From Altererythrobacter sp. ZODW24 (lineage in GTDB: Bacteria; Pseudomonadota; Alphaproteobacteria; Sphingomonadales; Sphingomonadaceae): a DNA stretch of 64,000 bases. Location of the stretch: positions 2,435,327 through 2,499,326 of the forward strand of contig NZ_CP031155.1 in NCBI RefSeq assembly GCF_003344885.1. Reading direction: 5' to 3'. The translations under genes and the position numbers were made by a program. Each line of letters begins with the position of its first letter. The stretch's first letter is position 1. This document shows positions 45,085 through 56,694 of this stretch, piece after piece. The notes beneath the pieces were generated by a model. The model was not told the DNA's origin, did not search any database, and was given only the letters and a program-made list of their open reading frames with translations.

Positions 45085-46289
45085 GCGCGGGCGCGGCGGG
45101 CCACGTCCTCCTGCAAATTCCGCCAGAACAGCGGGATGTCATAGACGTGATAGTTATTGCCAGGAAGCACTGCAGAGCCAAGCTTCGGCGGATCACCGAT
45201 CAGCAGAACACCATTTTCCCCGCAGCGAGCGGGAACTGCGTTCGCAACCAGTTCAGCGGTTTCCATCGCATCATCCGGCACCAGCGTGCCGAGATTGTCC
45301 GAAGCGGGCGCGCTGCCGCCGGTCTGACCAGTGAGAGGGTTGGTGCAAAGGATTGTACTGTCACCGCGCAGTTCGCCATCGAAGCCCGTGGAGGCCGCGT
45401 AATAACGCATCAGCATCGAAGGATCAGCGGGTTCAGCAAAGCTGCTCCAGCTCACGATACAGCCGGGCTGCGCTGCGGTTTCACAAGCAGGGATGCCAAG
45501 TGCGGGCAGATCATGTTCGACCGAAATCGGCCAACCGATGGGATAGACCGCTGCGAGACGCGCTTCGAGCGGTGTACCGATGACCTTTTCCTGCAACAGC
45601 CGCAGCAGGTGGAGTGCGCCTTGGCTGTGGCCGGCCAGCACGATGGGTTGGTCAGCATCGATGCTTTGGGTGAAGTAGGCGAAAGCCTGTTCGACATCGC
45701 GGTAGGCGGCATCGATGGCCTGTTGCGCTTCGGGTTTGTCGGTCAGGAACGCGCCGACCGCTGCTTGGCGGTACTTCGGGGCCCAGATTTCGTCAGCTGC
45801 ATTGAACGGGCTGGCGAGACCGCGAAGGAACAATCGCGCGCGGCTCTCGGCGGTTTCGTCACCCAGCGAGGCATTCCACTGCGTATCGCTCTTGATGCCG
45901 AGCGGTAGATAGCTCGTTGGGTGAACGAAGAAGACGGCAAAGTCGGGCGTTTCAGGGATGATTTCAGCGACCTGTTCGGCGCGCTCGGCTGCGGGCACAG
46001 GGGCGGCTCGCACTTGCGTCGACGGATTGAGCGGCGAGGGCGGTTTGGGCGCTTCGGCGCGCGGTGCAGGTTGCCAGCGCGATGGATCAGATACGCCAAT
46101 CCCGGGCCGCGAATACCACATCGCAGGGTCTTCATAAGCGTTTTGCTCAAGCGCGACTTGTTCGACAAACTCTGTGCGCGGCACGAAAGCGAATTCCGTT
46201 GCCTCACGCTGCCAGATGTTGAGCGCCATAAAGCCGCCAATCACGAGCACGATCAGAAAGGCAACCAGATAGAGGAACTTGCGAGCCAT
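45066..46289 (-). CDS. DUF3089 alpha/beta-hydrolase-like protein
   Basis: Protein of 407 residues with an N-terminal membrane anchor (KFLYLVAFLIVLVIGGFMAL) and a DUF3089 domain. Seen are FAVFFVHPTSYLP, the nucleophile elbow IVLAGHSQGALHLLRLL, and the late NNYHVYDIPLFW with candidate His. The fold is that of serine hydrolases; activity and substrate are not established. It lies 15 bases after the AI-2E-type transporter gene and overlaps ruvX by 19 bases. Confidence 0.85.
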   Translation of the reverse strand: MARKFLYLVAFLIVLVIGGFMALNIWQREATEFAFVPRTEFVEQVALEQNAYEDPAMWYSRPGIGVSDPSRWQPAPRAEAPKPPSPLNPSTQVRAAPVPAAERAEQVAEIIPETPDFAVFFVHPTSYLPLGIKSDTQWNASLGDETAESRARLFLRGLASPFNAADEIWAPKYRQAAVGAFLTDKPEAQQAIDAAYRDVEQAFAYFTQSIDADQPIVLAGHSQGALHLLRLLQEKVIGTPLEARLAAVYPIGWPISVEHDLPALGIPACETAAQPGCIVSWSSFAEPADPSMLMRYYAASTGFDGELRGDSTILCTNPLTGQTGGSAPASDNLGTLVPDDAMETAELVANAVPARCGENGVLLIGDPPKLGSAVLPGNNYHVYDIPLFWRNLQEDVARRARAWQAAR

Positions 46290-46304
46290 TAGTAAGGTGG
46301 TCTC

Positions 46305-47405
46305 CTAAGCGGGGGCTTCATCGTTTGTGCCATCATCTTCTGTGTCGCCATCGAGCCGGTCAGCCCGGCTTTCCAACCCGGTTTTCACCATGGCGAGCAA
46401 TGGATCCGCCAGAGCGAGCCCCAGAATTCCGAACAACACACCCAGAACCAGCTGCGTTGCCAGCACCAACGCCGGGGCCAAGTCCACTGCTTTGCGCGCA
46501 ATCATCGGCACGAGCAAATAGCCATCGATGGTCTGGACGAAGAAGTAGACGAAGATCGTATAGATCCCCATGTCGACCCCGCCGGAGAAGCCAACCAACA
46601 CCATCAAGATGCCCGAGAGCAGCGCGCCGAGGTTGGGGATGAAGGCCAGCATTCCCGTCAGCAGCCCCAGCAGCGCAGCCATCGGCACACCATAAAGCGC
46701 GAGCATGGCCCAAGTGAACAGCCCCTCGATCACCATGCCCACGATCCGGCCGAACAGCAGGCGGCGCATCGCAAAACCCATCCGAGATGCTGTGTGATAG
46801 AAATTGCGGCGGTGCGCACGCGGCAGCATCCATGCGACGCCGCGCTCATAGATATTGGGCTCTGCGGCGAGATAGATGCCGATGATCACGATCAGGACCA
46901 TTGTGGTCAGACCGCCGACTAGTCCGCCGATTGCCCGGGTGACAGTGCCGACGCCGCTCATCAGGTTTCCAGCAACACCGGTTACATCCTGAAGCTCAAT
47001 TTCGAAGCCTTGCCTTTGCGCCCACTGCAGCAGAATTTCGGTCTGATTGATGACAATCGCCGGCAATTCCGCTGCCTCGCGAGAAATTTGTGATCCGGCA
47101 AAGAGCACCAGCCAGACGAGGAATGCGGAGCTCAGGACGAGGACGATCATCACCCGCCATGCACGCCCGATTTTGAGAACCCGGCCGAGCAACCGCGTGC
47201 CGCCGTCGATCATAGAGGCAAATACAATCGCGCCGAAGATCACCAGCAGCGATTGTGAGAGATAGACTGCGAGTGCAGCGATGCCGACAATCGCAACCCA
47301 GACCAATGCCCGCCAAGCTTCAGCCCGCAATTCGGGATTGCGGATGCGGGCTGGGCTGGCGCCAATCTCGCCCGACGAGTCAGCTTTCTTAGTCGTCTTG
47401 GTCAT
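46305..47405 (-). CDS. AI-2E family transporter
   Basis: Membrane protein of 366 residues with seven to eight hydrophobic segments, opening with QSLLVIFGAIVFASMIDGGTRLL and ending with LLAMVKTGLES before an acidic tail. GVPMAALLGLLTGMLAFIPNLGALLSG is the most typical family motif (YdiK/TqsA/PerM group). Members are associated with autoinducer-2 export, permease or Na+/H+ roles, so the substrate is uncertain. The start ATG 47405 is 17 bases inside lepB, so the two are coupled. Confidence 0.88.
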   Translation of the reverse strand: MTKTTKKADSSGEIGASPARIRNPELRAEAWRALVWVAIVGIAALAVYLSQSLLVIFGAIVFASMIDGGTRLLGRVLKIGRAWRVMIVLVLSSAFLVWLVLFAGSQISREAAELPAIVINQTEILLQWAQRQGFEIELQDVTGVAGNLMSGVGTVTRAIGGLVGGLTTMVLIVIIGIYLAAEPNIYERGVAWMLPRAHRRNFYHTASRMGFAMRRLLFGRIVGMVIEGLFTWAMLALYGVPMAALLGLLTGMLAFIPNLGALLSGILMVLVGFSGGVDMGIYTIFVYFFVQTIDGYLLVPMIARKAVDLAPALVLATQLVLGVLFGILGLALADPLLAMVKTGLESRADRLDGDTEDDGTNDEAPA

Positions 47406-48318
47406 CCTCAGCCCCTGCTGCGACAGCTCCGGAAGCAATCTCGGGGCGCAATGTGGTCCACGCACGGCCATCGCGCAAGGAAGACCACCAGCTGAGCGGG
47501 TTCCACGTGGTCGATCCGTCGAGTGAGAACGTAATGAACTCCGCGCGTCCGCCGATATTTTCTAGCGGAACCGCGAAATCCAAGCCTCCAGCTTCAGTTG
47601 GCGCGCGACTATCAGCAGAATGATCTCGGTTGTCACCCATCACGAAGACGTGGCCTTCGGGCACCGTGAATTCTTGGAAGTTGTCATACGTGCTGTTCAT
47701 ATGATCGATGACCAAATAGGTCGCGCCGTTGGGCAGAGTCTCACGGTAGGTGGGTACTTCGTAGACCTCTTCGCCAGTTGGCAAACGCGTGCGGTACTGT
47801 TCGAAATCATCGAGGCACGGATTCCCGTCTTCGCATATGTGCGGGTCTTCTGCGGAGATACGTACTGCTGGCACGGTTTCGCGTTTGATTTGCTGGCCGT
47901 TGAGAACGATCCGTCCGTTGACGACCGCGATCCTGTCACCCGGCAGGGCAACCACGCGCTTTATGTAGTCTTCGTCACGGGTCGGCGGAACGGGCACAAC
48001 GATATCGCCATATTCAGGCGTCGCTGGCCAAATGCGGGTCTCGCTGCGCGGCAGGACGTGGAAGCTCGCCGAGACCCAGCTCCAGCCGTAAGGATATTTG
48101 GTCACCACCAACCGGTCACCCACGAGCAGGTTCGGCATCATAGATGTGCTGGGAATGTAGAACGGTTTGGCCACCAGGCTATGGAACGCCAGAACCGCGA
48201 GCAGCATCAGCACCAGTCCGCGGATCTCCGCGAACCAGTTGATTTTCTCGGAGTCTCCCGAGTCTGCATTCTTGTCTGCGCTTAACTGCGACATTGTGGG
48301 ATTACCGGAAACTGACAT
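47389..48318 (-). CDS. lepB: Signal peptidase I
   Basis: Membrane serine protease that removes signal peptides from exported proteins. The 309-residue protein has one N-terminal membrane helix (about 33-53), then the catalytic Ser59 in IPSTSMMPNL, Lys120 in DYIKRVVALPGDRI, and the box E motif GHVFVMGDNRDHSADSR. A small insert with two Cys (HICEDGNPCLDD) may form a periplasmic disulfide. The start ATG 48318 shares a base with the acpS stop (TAATG); ATG 48294 is possible. Typically rnc and era follow lepB, but not here. Confidence 0.95.
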   Translation of the reverse strand: MSVSGNPTMSQLSADKNADSGDSEKINWFAEIRGLVLMLLAVLAFHSLVAKPFYIPSTSMMPNLLVGDRLVVTKYPYGWSWVSASFHVLPRSETRIWPATPEYGDIVVPVPPTRDEDYIKRVVALPGDRIAVVNGRIVLNGQQIKRETVPAVRISAEDPHICEDGNPCLDDFEQYRTRLPTGEEVYEVPTYRETLPNGATYLVIDHMNSTYDNFQEFTVPEGHVFVMGDNRDHSADSRAPTEAGGLDFAVPLENIGGRAEFITFSLDGSTTWNPLSWWSSLRDGRAWTTLRPEIASGAVAAGAEDDQDD

Positions 48319-48722
48319 TATAACTTGGGGCGGGCCTCTATCACCACATGAGCCATGGCCCATGGATGATCATCGGTGAGGGTGAGATGAACGACGGCCT
48401 CATGGCCCTCCGGCGTGAGTTCCGCAAGCCGCTTTGCAGCACCATTTGTCAGCGCGAGTGTCGGCGCGCCCGACTTGGCATTTACGACGCCGATGTCCTT
48501 CATATAAACGCCGCTGTAAAACCCGGTGCCGACGGCCTTGGAGAACGCTTCCTTTGCGGCAAATCGTTTGGCGTAAGTGCCCGCGCGGGTGAAGGGCCGC
48601 TTGGCTGCCTTGGCGCGCTCGATTTCGGTGAAGCTGCGTTTTTCAAACCGCTCGCCGTGACGGTCGAGCGCCTTCGCGATCCGCTCGATATTGCAGAGAT
48701 CGCTGCCCATTCCGATGATCAT
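48318..48722 (-). CDS. acpS: Holo-[acyl-carrier-protein] synthase
   Basis: Transfers phosphopantetheine from CoA to acyl carrier protein. The 134-residue protein has the two family motifs: [15 protein letters not shown] (metal-binding Asp) and [18 protein letters not shown] (Glu/Lys), and ends with the beta strand [21 protein letters not shown]. The start overlaps the pdxJ stop as ATGA. The pdxJ-acpS order is widespread in proteobacteria. Confidence 0.96.
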   Translation of the reverse strand: MIIGMGSDLCNIERIAKALDRHGERFEKRSFTEIERAKAAKRPFTRAGTYAKRFAAKEAFSKAVGTGFYSGVYMKDIGVVNAKSGAPTLALTNGAAKRLAELTPEGHEAVVHLTLTDDHPWAMAHVVIEARPKL

Positions 48723-49447
48723 CGCGCGTCATCCATCAGGTCACGCATGCGCTGAACCGCTGCTTCAAGTCCCACGAACACAGCTTCACCAACGAGATAG
48801 TGGCCGATGTTTAGCTCGGCAAAATGCGGAATCGCGGCAATCGGTTGGACGTTTTCATATGTCAGGCCGTGACCGGCATGGGGTTCGATACCATTTTTGA
48901 CCGCCAATGCAGCGATATCGGAGAGGCGGCGTAATTCTACCGCGCGTGCTTCACCCTCGGCATGGGCGTATTCGCCAGTATGGAATTCCACGACCGGTGC
49001 GCCGAGCCGCATCGCGGCCTCTAGTTGGCGTTCCTCGGGAGCGATGAACAGGCTGACCCGGATTCCGGCGTCGGCAAGCCGCGAAACGATGGGCGCAATC
49101 CGGTTGTGCTGCCCTGCGGCGTCTAGTCCGCCCTCGGTCGTCCTCTCCTCGCGCCGTTCGGGCACGATGCAAGCTGCATGGGGGCTGTGGCGCAAGGCGA
49201 TTTCCAGCATCTCGTCCGTCGCGGCCATTTCCAGATTGAGGGGGAGATCGGTGGCGGATTGAATGCGCGCAAGATCATCATCGCGGATATGGCGGCGGTC
49301 TTCGCGTAAGTGCGCAGTGATCCCGTCACCGCCTACGGCAGCAACGATCTCTGCAGCGCGAACCGGATCGGGATGATCTCCGCCGCGCGCGTTTCGGATC
49401 GTCGCGACATGGTCAATATTGACGCCCAGACGCAACCGGCCGCTCAT
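48719..49447 (-). CDS. pdxJ: Pyridoxine 5'-phosphate synthase
   Basis: Condenses 1-deoxyxylulose 5-phosphate with 3-amino-2-oxopropyl phosphate to form pyridoxine phosphate. TIM-barrel protein of 242 residues: [19 protein letters not shown] (N-terminal motif with the active-site His), [45 protein letters not shown] and [11 protein letters not shown]...[12 protein letters not shown]. The start overlaps the pyrE stop as ATGA. SerC in this window also serves the same cofactor pathway. Confidence 0.97.
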   Translation of the reverse strand: MSGRLRLGVNIDHVATIRNARGGDHPDPVRAAEIVAAVGGDGITAHLREDRRHIRDDDLARIQSATDLPLNLEMAATDEMLEIALRHSPHAACIVPERREERTTEGGLDAAGQHNRIAPIVSRLADAGIRVSLFIAPEERQLEAAMRLGAPVVEFHTGEYAHAEGEARAVELRRLSDIAALAVKNGIEPHAGHGLTYENVQPIAAIPHFAELNIGHYLVGEAVFVGLEAAVQRMRDLMDDAR

Positions 49448-50022
49448 GCGCGGCTTCCCGGCTTGGTGACCGGGGCGGCAGCGAGATCGTCCGGAAGTTC
49501 ATCTTCGGCATAGGTCGGGAACGTGATCGCGACTAGCGGCAGGAATGGCACGTCGAAAGTGACGTCGCCTCCTGTGCGGTCAACCAATGATGTGAGCGCC
49601 AGAACTTCGCCGCCCGCTGCCTTCACCGCCTTCATCGCTTCAACCGATGAGAGACCGGTGGTCACAACATCTTCGACCAGCAACACTCGCGCGCCTTCTT
49701 CAAGCGCAAAGCCGCGGCGGAAGTGAAACTCACCATCGGGGCGCTCGAGGAACATCGCTTCTTTGCCCAAAGCGCGGCCCATTTCATGGCCGATGATCAC
49801 GCCGCCCATCGCAGGCGACACAACCACATCAATGTCGAAACGTAATTCGCGCGGCAGCGAAGCGGCGATGGCTGATGCGAGTCGGCTGGCGCGCATCGGG
49901 TCCATCAATACCCGCGCACATTGCAAATAATGGGCGCTGTGGCGGCCCGAAGACAGCTTGAAATGCCCTTCTAACAGGGCTCCGCTGGCGCGGAATTCGG
50001 CGAGAACTTCTTCTTCTGTCAT
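49444..50022 (-). CDS. pyrE: Orotate phosphoribosyltransferase
   Basis: Forms orotidine monophosphate from orotate and PRPP in pyrimidine synthesis. The 192-residue protein has [38 protein letters not shown] and the PRPP-binding loop [28 protein letters not shown]. It is the first gene of the minus-strand operon that runs to ruvX. ATG 50022 is used; the 202 bases upstream are shared with the divergent coxB leader. Confidence 0.95.
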   Translation of the reverse strand: MTEEEVLAEFRASGALLEGHFKLSSGRHSAHYLQCARVLMDPMRASRLASAIAASLPRELRFDIDVVVSPAMGGVIIGHEMGRALGKEAMFLERPDGEFHFRRGFALEEGARVLLVEDVVTTGLSSVEAMKAVKAAGGEVLALTSLVDRTGGDVTFDVPFLPLVAITFPTYAEDELPDDLAAAPVTKPGSRA

Positions 50023-50126
50023 GGTCTATCCGGCGCTTTCGTAACGTAAAGGTGCTGGGCTTTGCGTGCGATGCAACACCGATTGCCCAATTTTCTACCT
50101 AGAAGCGCTTGAGGCAGGGGGCAACC

Positions 50127-50224
50127 ATGCGTATAGGCCGCCTTAAAGCCGTATGGCAGCATGCTTTTACGTGTGTTAATCCGGCACCTGAAACTCAAGC
50201 GGATATGCGGAAAGCAACTCTGAC

Positions 50225-50228
<4 letters not shown>
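50127..50228 (+). CDS. Possible 33-codon leader ORF coupled to coxB
   Basis: ATG 50127 follows AGGCAGGGGG at good distance and reads 33 codons (MRIGRLKAVWQHAFTCV... ending RKATLT) to a TGA that overlaps the coxB ATG in an ATGA arrangement (50225-50228). The overlap would couple coxB translation to this peptide. Against it, a sigma-70-like pair TTGAGG (50109-50114), 17 bases, TATAGG (50132-50137) would start transcription after the ORF's ATG. One of the two readings must be wrong. Confidence 0.28.
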
Positions 50229-53028
<2,800 letters not shown>

Positions 53029-53077
53029 TCGAGCGGCGGCATTGCCCATCAGGGCGAGCCGTAACTAACAGAGGGTG

Positions 53078-53103
53078 GGGGCGTGCCGGAAACGGCGCGC
53101 CCC
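53078..53103 (+). repeat. GC-rich 11-bp hairpin with GAAA loop between coxA and ctaB
   Basis: GGGGCGTGCCG, then GAAA, then CGGCGCGCCCC form an 11-bp stem with one G-U pair and a GNRA tetraloop, 50 bases after the coxA stop. There is no T-tract. Such a hairpin at a point where structural subunits are followed by low-copy assembly factors could protect upstream mRNA or partly stop transcription (inference). Confidence 0.55.
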
Positions 53104-53146
53104 TGCTTGCAAAAGGAACCAAGCGGTCAGTTCGCCGCGTAATGAT

Positions 53147-54055
53147 ATGACAGCCACACCGATCACAGCGCAGCAACTGCCGGCGGAATGGCGCGATTTC
53201 TTCGCGCTGACCAAACCGCGCGTGATGAGCCTGGTGATCTTTACCGGCCTGTGCGGAATGCTGGCTGCACCCGGCACCATCCATCCGGTTATCGGCTTTA
53301 CCGCGATTCTGTGTATCGCCATCGGAGCGGGCGGGGCCGCCGCGCTTAACATGTGGTGGGAGGCTGACCTCGACGCGGGTATGAAGCGTACGCAAAGCCG
53401 TCCGATACCCGGCGGCCGGATGAACCCGACCGACGCACGCGATTTCGGCATCCTGCTGTGCTGTGCATCCGTTGGCATCATGGGTGTCGCCGTGGGTTGG
53501 CTCGCTGCGATCATTCTGGCGATCTCGATTGTTTATTACGCTGTACTTTACACCATGTGGCTGAAGCCGCGCACGCCGCAGAATATTGTGATTGGCGGCG
53601 GAGCAGGGGCGTTCCCGCCGATGATTGGCTGGATTGCCGTGACCGGTGATATCACGCTGATGCCGGTGTTGCTGTTCGCGATCATCTTCATGTGGACGCC
53701 GCCGCATTTCTGGGCGCTCGCGCTGTTTGTGAAGACTGACTACGCGAAGGTCGGTATTCCGATGCTCCCGGTTGTTGCAGGTGAGGCCGCCACGCGTAAG
53801 CAGATGCTCGTCTATTCGGTTCTGCTTTTGCCGCTGGCGGCGACGCCTTGGTTGATCGGCGGCACTGGCGCAATTTATGGGATCAGCGCGATTGTGCTGT
53901 CCTCGCTGTTCCTTGGCCTGACACTGCCGGTCACCTTCCGCACCTCGGCAGAAGGCGACGACATGAAGCCTGAGAAGCGCTTGTTCGCATTCAGCATCAT
54001 CTATCTTTTCGCATTGTTCGGAATGCTGGTCGCTGACCGGCTGATCCTGGCTTAG
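53147..54055 (+). CDS. ctaB: Protoheme IX farnesyltransferase (heme O synthase)
   Basis: UbiA-family membrane prenyltransferase that makes heme O, the precursor of heme A for the oxidase. The 302-residue protein has [21 protein letters not shown], the first Asp-rich motif [19 protein letters not shown] and the second, with [21 protein letters not shown]. The start is ATG 53147; an overlapping ATG five bases earlier runs straight into a stop (ATGATATGA). The small 41-residue gene follows after 13 bases. Confidence 0.96.
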   Translation: MTATPITAQQLPAEWRDFFALTKPRVMSLVIFTGLCGMLAAPGTIHPVIGFTAILCIAIGAGGAAALNMWWEADLDAGMKRTQSRPIPGGRMNPTDARDFGILLCCASVGIMGVAVGWLAAIILAISIVYYAVLYTMWLKPRTPQNIVIGGGAGAFPPMIGWIAVTGDITLMPVLLFAIIFMWTPPHFWALALFVKTDYAKVGIPMLPVVAGEAATRKQMLVYSVLLLPLAATPWLIGGTGAIYGISAIVLSSLFLGLTLPVTFRTSAEGDDMKPEKRLFAFSIIYLFALFGMLVADRLILA

Positions 54056-54068
54056 GAGTGCCTATATC

Positions 54069-54194
54069 ATGGCTATGACACCTGAAGAAGAAACCGAATA
54101 TCGCGCCCGCCAGAAATCCCGCAACCTTGTGCTGGGCCTCGTTCTGCTGGGCATGGCTGTACTGTTCTACGCGATCACAATTGTAAGGACCTGA
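54069..54194 (+). CDS. 41-residue single-pass membrane protein of the oxidase operon
   Basis: Hand-read small gene: ATG 54069 to TGA 54194. The peptide is MAMTPEEETEYRARQKSRN, then a hydrophobic helix and the end FYAITIVRT. The hydrophilic N-terminus, one helix and short basic C-terminus suggest an inner-membrane peptide. A small gene between ctaB and ctaG is a recurring feature of alphaproteobacterial oxidase operons, so it is probably real and linked to oxidase assembly or structure. ctaG begins 3 bases later. Confidence 0.75.
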   Translation: MAMTPEEETEYRARQKSRNLVLGLVLLGMAVLFYAITIVRT

Positions 54195-54197
54195 CCC

Positions 54198-54767
54198 ATG
54201 GCGAGCGCCACCATCGATAATGCTTTGACTGACCGCAATATGCGCACCGGTATGTTCGCATTCGCCGGTGCGCTGGCGATGCTGGGCCTGGGCTTCGCTG
54301 CTGTGCCGCTTTACGACATGTTTTGCCGAGTAACTGGCTTCGGCGGAACGACCCAGCGCGTAACCGAAGCAGAGGCCGCGACGGTCGTGGCGACGAACAA
54401 TGTCATTTCAATCCGCTTTGACGCCAATACGGCGAAGGACATGCCATGGTCCTTCCGCCCTGAACAACCGACGGACCGCGTAACCATCGGCGGCCGCGAT
54501 ATGGCGATCTATATCGCCAAAAACGAATCCGATGTGCCGATTACCGGTACCGCCAGCTTCAATGTTGAGCCCGAGCAGACCGGCAAATATTTCAACAAGA
54601 TTCAGTGCTTCTGCTTCACCGAGCAAACGCTGCAGCCGGGGCAGGAAATGCGTATGCCGGTGCTGTATTACGTCGATCCGGCGATCAAGGATGACGAGAA
54701 CGCCAAGGATGTGGAGCAGATTACGCTCAGCTACACATTCCACAGGACTGACGAACCCGAGGGCTAA
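54198..54767 (+). CDS. ctaG: Cytochrome c oxidase copper-assembly protein CtaG/Cox11
   Basis: Inserts copper into the CuB site of subunit I. The 189-residue protein has one N-terminal membrane helix (about 18-38, FAFAGALAMLGLGFAAVPLYDMFCR) and a periplasmic immunoglobulin-like domain with the copper-binding FNKIQCFCFTEQTL and the RMPVLYYVDP strand. All hallmark residues are present. It lies 68 bases before coxC. Confidence 0.96.
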   Translation: MASATIDNALTDRNMRTGMFAFAGALAMLGLGFAAVPLYDMFCRVTGFGGTTQRVTEAEAATVVATNNVISIRFDANTAKDMPWSFRPEQPTDRVTIGGRDMAIYIAKNESDVPITGTASFNVEPEQTGKYFNKIQCFCFTEQTLQPGQEMRMPVLYYVDPAIKDDENAKDVEQITLSYTFHRTDEPEG

Positions 54768-54835
54768 ACCCCTAGACCAAGCCGCTTCGCCTCATTAAGG
54801 CGCTCGGTGAACACTAAATACCAGGACCCGAATTC

Positions 54836-55696
54836 ATGGCCGGCGCTAAAAACCACGAATATCACATTCTTCCACCTGACATCTGGCCCATTCTCGGCGC
54901 CTTGTCGGCGCTGGTTTTTACCACGGGTATGGTCTTTTTCATGCACGATATGGCGAACGCCTATCTGGTGCTTGGTCTCGGGATCGCTGGCTTGATCGCG
55001 ACATTCTTCAGCTGGTTCTCGAATATCGTGAAGGAAGCCGAAAGCGGCGACCACACGCCGGTTGTCCAGCTACATATGCGCTACGGCATGATCCTGTTTA
55101 TCGCTTCAGAAGTCATGTTCTTCGTTGGCTGGTTCTGGGCATGGTTTGACTTCGCTCTGTTCCCCGCCCCCATCGAAGTGGTGGATGGCGTAACCGAGAA
55201 CCTGTTCGGTCAGAGCGGTATTATCGGGCAGTTCCCGCATAAGGGCCTCGAAGTCCTCGATGCGTTCGACCTCCCGCTTCTCAACACCCTGATCCTGCTA
55301 TGCTCGGGCACCACTGTAACGTGGGCGCACCATTCGCTCATTCACGGCGACCGTGACGGGCTGAAGAAAGGCCTGTGGGCTACTATCGCTCTCGGTGTGC
55401 TCTTCACCTGCATTCAGGCCTATGAGTATACCCACGCGCTCGGTGCATTCGGCTTCGGTCAAAACGCCTATAGCTCGGGTTTCTACATGGCGACCGGTTT
55501 CCACGGTTTCCACGTACTCATCGGAACGATCTTCCTGACGGTCTGCCTCGTCCGCACTTACAAGGGCCACTTCACACCTCGCCAGCACTTCGGTTTCGAA
55601 GCGGCTGCGTGGTACTGGCACTTTGTTGACGTGGTGTGGTTGTTCCTCTTCATCGCAGTTTATGTCTGGGGTGGCTGGGGCGCCGAAATCCACTGA
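54836..55696 (+). CDS. coxC: Cytochrome c oxidase subunit III
   Basis: Third core subunit, stabilising subunit I and binding lipid. The 286-residue protein has seven membrane helices and the family landmarks KNHEYHILPPDIWPILGA, RYGMILFIASEVMFFVGWFWAWFDFAL, TVTWAHHSLIHGDR and WYWHFVDVVWLFLFIAVYVWG. ATG 54836 is preceded by AGGACCCG. Its stop shares a base with the next start (TGATG). Confidence 0.97.
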   Translation: MAGAKNHEYHILPPDIWPILGALSALVFTTGMVFFMHDMANAYLVLGLGIAGLIATFFSWFSNIVKEAESGDHTPVVQLHMRYGMILFIASEVMFFVGWFWAWFDFALFPAPIEVVDGVTENLFGQSGIIGQFPHKGLEVLDAFDLPLLNTLILLCSGTTVTWAHHSLIHGDRDGLKKGLWATIALGVLFTCIQAYEYTHALGAFGFGQNAYSSGFYMATGFHGFHVLIGTIFLTVCLVRTYKGHFTPRQHFGFEAAAWYWHFVDVVWLFLFIAVYVWGGWGAEIH

Positions 55697-56094
55697 TGCC
55701 ATCAGACAGTCCGAATACAAAAGGGCAGCCCGGTTCCGCCGCGGCTGCCCTTTTCGGTTGTTGCCCGCGTTGTAACGAGCGGACCCTGTTTGAAGGCCCT
55801 GTAAAGTTCGCGCCGCGCTGCACTGAATGCCAGCTCGAATTCTCTAACTTCAATGTGGGTGATGGTCCGGCGGGATTTCTTACTTTGATAATCGGTGCGC
55901 TGATCACGGGCCTCGCGATCTGGCTGGAGGTTTCGGTCACGCCGCCGTTCTGGGTGCATGTCACCCTATGGGTTCCACTAACGGCCGCTGCGGTTGTTCT
56001 TGGTCTGCGTATGGCGAAGGCTGCGCTGCTGCAGGCGGAATACCACCAGCGTGCAGGTGAAGCGCAGAACCCTAGCGAGAGCGAAGACGCATGA
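55696..56094 (+). CDS. DUF983 membrane protein with zinc-ribbon-like Cys pairs
   Basis: Protein of 132 residues. The N-terminus carries CCPRCNERTLFEG and CTECQLEF, two CxxC pairs that look like a metal-binding knuckle, followed by two membrane helices (about 60-80 and 88-108). The family is found almost always between coxC and surf1 in alphaproteobacteria, so a part in oxidase assembly is suspected but not shown. It is coupled on both sides: TGATG with coxC and ATGA with surf1. Confidence 0.88.
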   Translation: MPSDSPNTKGQPGSAAAALFGCCPRCNERTLFEGPVKFAPRCTECQLEFSNFNVGDGPAGFLTLIIGALITGLAIWLEVSVTPPFWVHVTLWVPLTAAAVVLGLRMAKAALLQAEYHQRAGEAQNPSESEDA

Positions 56095-56681
56095 TCCGCC
56101 AGTTTCCCGTGATACCGACCATCATCGTCATCGCCGCTGCGGCCACAATGGTACTGCTGGGATTTTGGCAACTTGGCCGGATGGACGAGAAGGGCGCGCT
56201 GATCGCGCGTTACGCATCGGCTGTGCAAAGCGGCGCGCAGGTCGCATGGCCGCGCAGCGCGGAAGATTACGAGCAAGCGCTTTATAGCCCCAGCTCCGTC
56301 AAGTGTGAGCGGGTGCTTGGTCTCGGTGCCATCTCCGGCACTAGCGAGCGCGGCGGCAAGGGCTGGGCGCATGTCGCTCGTTGCGCCCTGCCGGACGGTA
56401 GCGAGGCTGACGTCGCGCTTGGCTATTCGCGCGACCCCAATCCCGGCGAATGGGCCGGCGGCGAGGTTAGCGGCGTGATTGCCCCTGCTCGAAACAGTAT
56501 CAAGCTGGTGGCCGTTCCGCCGCAAGCAGGCCTTGAACAGCTGGCTCGGCCCGATCCCAACGATATGCCCAATAACCACCTCGCTTATGCCGGTCAGTGG
56601 TTCTTCTTCGCGCTGACAGCGCTCGGCATCTATTGGCTCGCCGTTCGCAAGCGGGTTGCTAGGCCAGCGCGCGAAGGCTAA
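56091..56681 (+). CDS. SURF1/Shy1 family oxidase assembly protein
   Basis: Protein of 196 residues with a membrane helix at each end (FPVIPTIIVIAAAATMVLLGFWQLGRMDEK and WFFFALTALGIYWLAVRKR) and a periplasmic loop. The opening LLGFWQLGRMDEK and the NHLAYAGQWFFFAL ending are the family signatures. SURF1 delivers or stabilises heme a in subunit I. This version is short, with a reduced middle loop, as in other sphingomonads. It overlaps the DUF983 gene as ATGA. Confidence 0.92.
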   Translation: MIRQFPVIPTIIVIAAAATMVLLGFWQLGRMDEKGALIARYASAVQSGAQVAWPRSAEDYEQALYSPSSVKCERVLGLGAISGTSERGGKGWAHVARCALPDGSEADVALGYSRDPNPGEWAGGEVSGVIAPARNSIKLVAVPPQAGLEQLARPDPNDMPNNHLAYAGQWFFFALTALGIYWLAVRKRVARPAREG

Positions 56682-56694
56682 CCGCGCTTTCGCT

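Noticed and set aside
44973-45908. 311-codon open frame on the plus strand opposite ruvX and the DUF3089 gene
   Set aside because: It spans two real genes on the other strand and has no ribosome site or motif.
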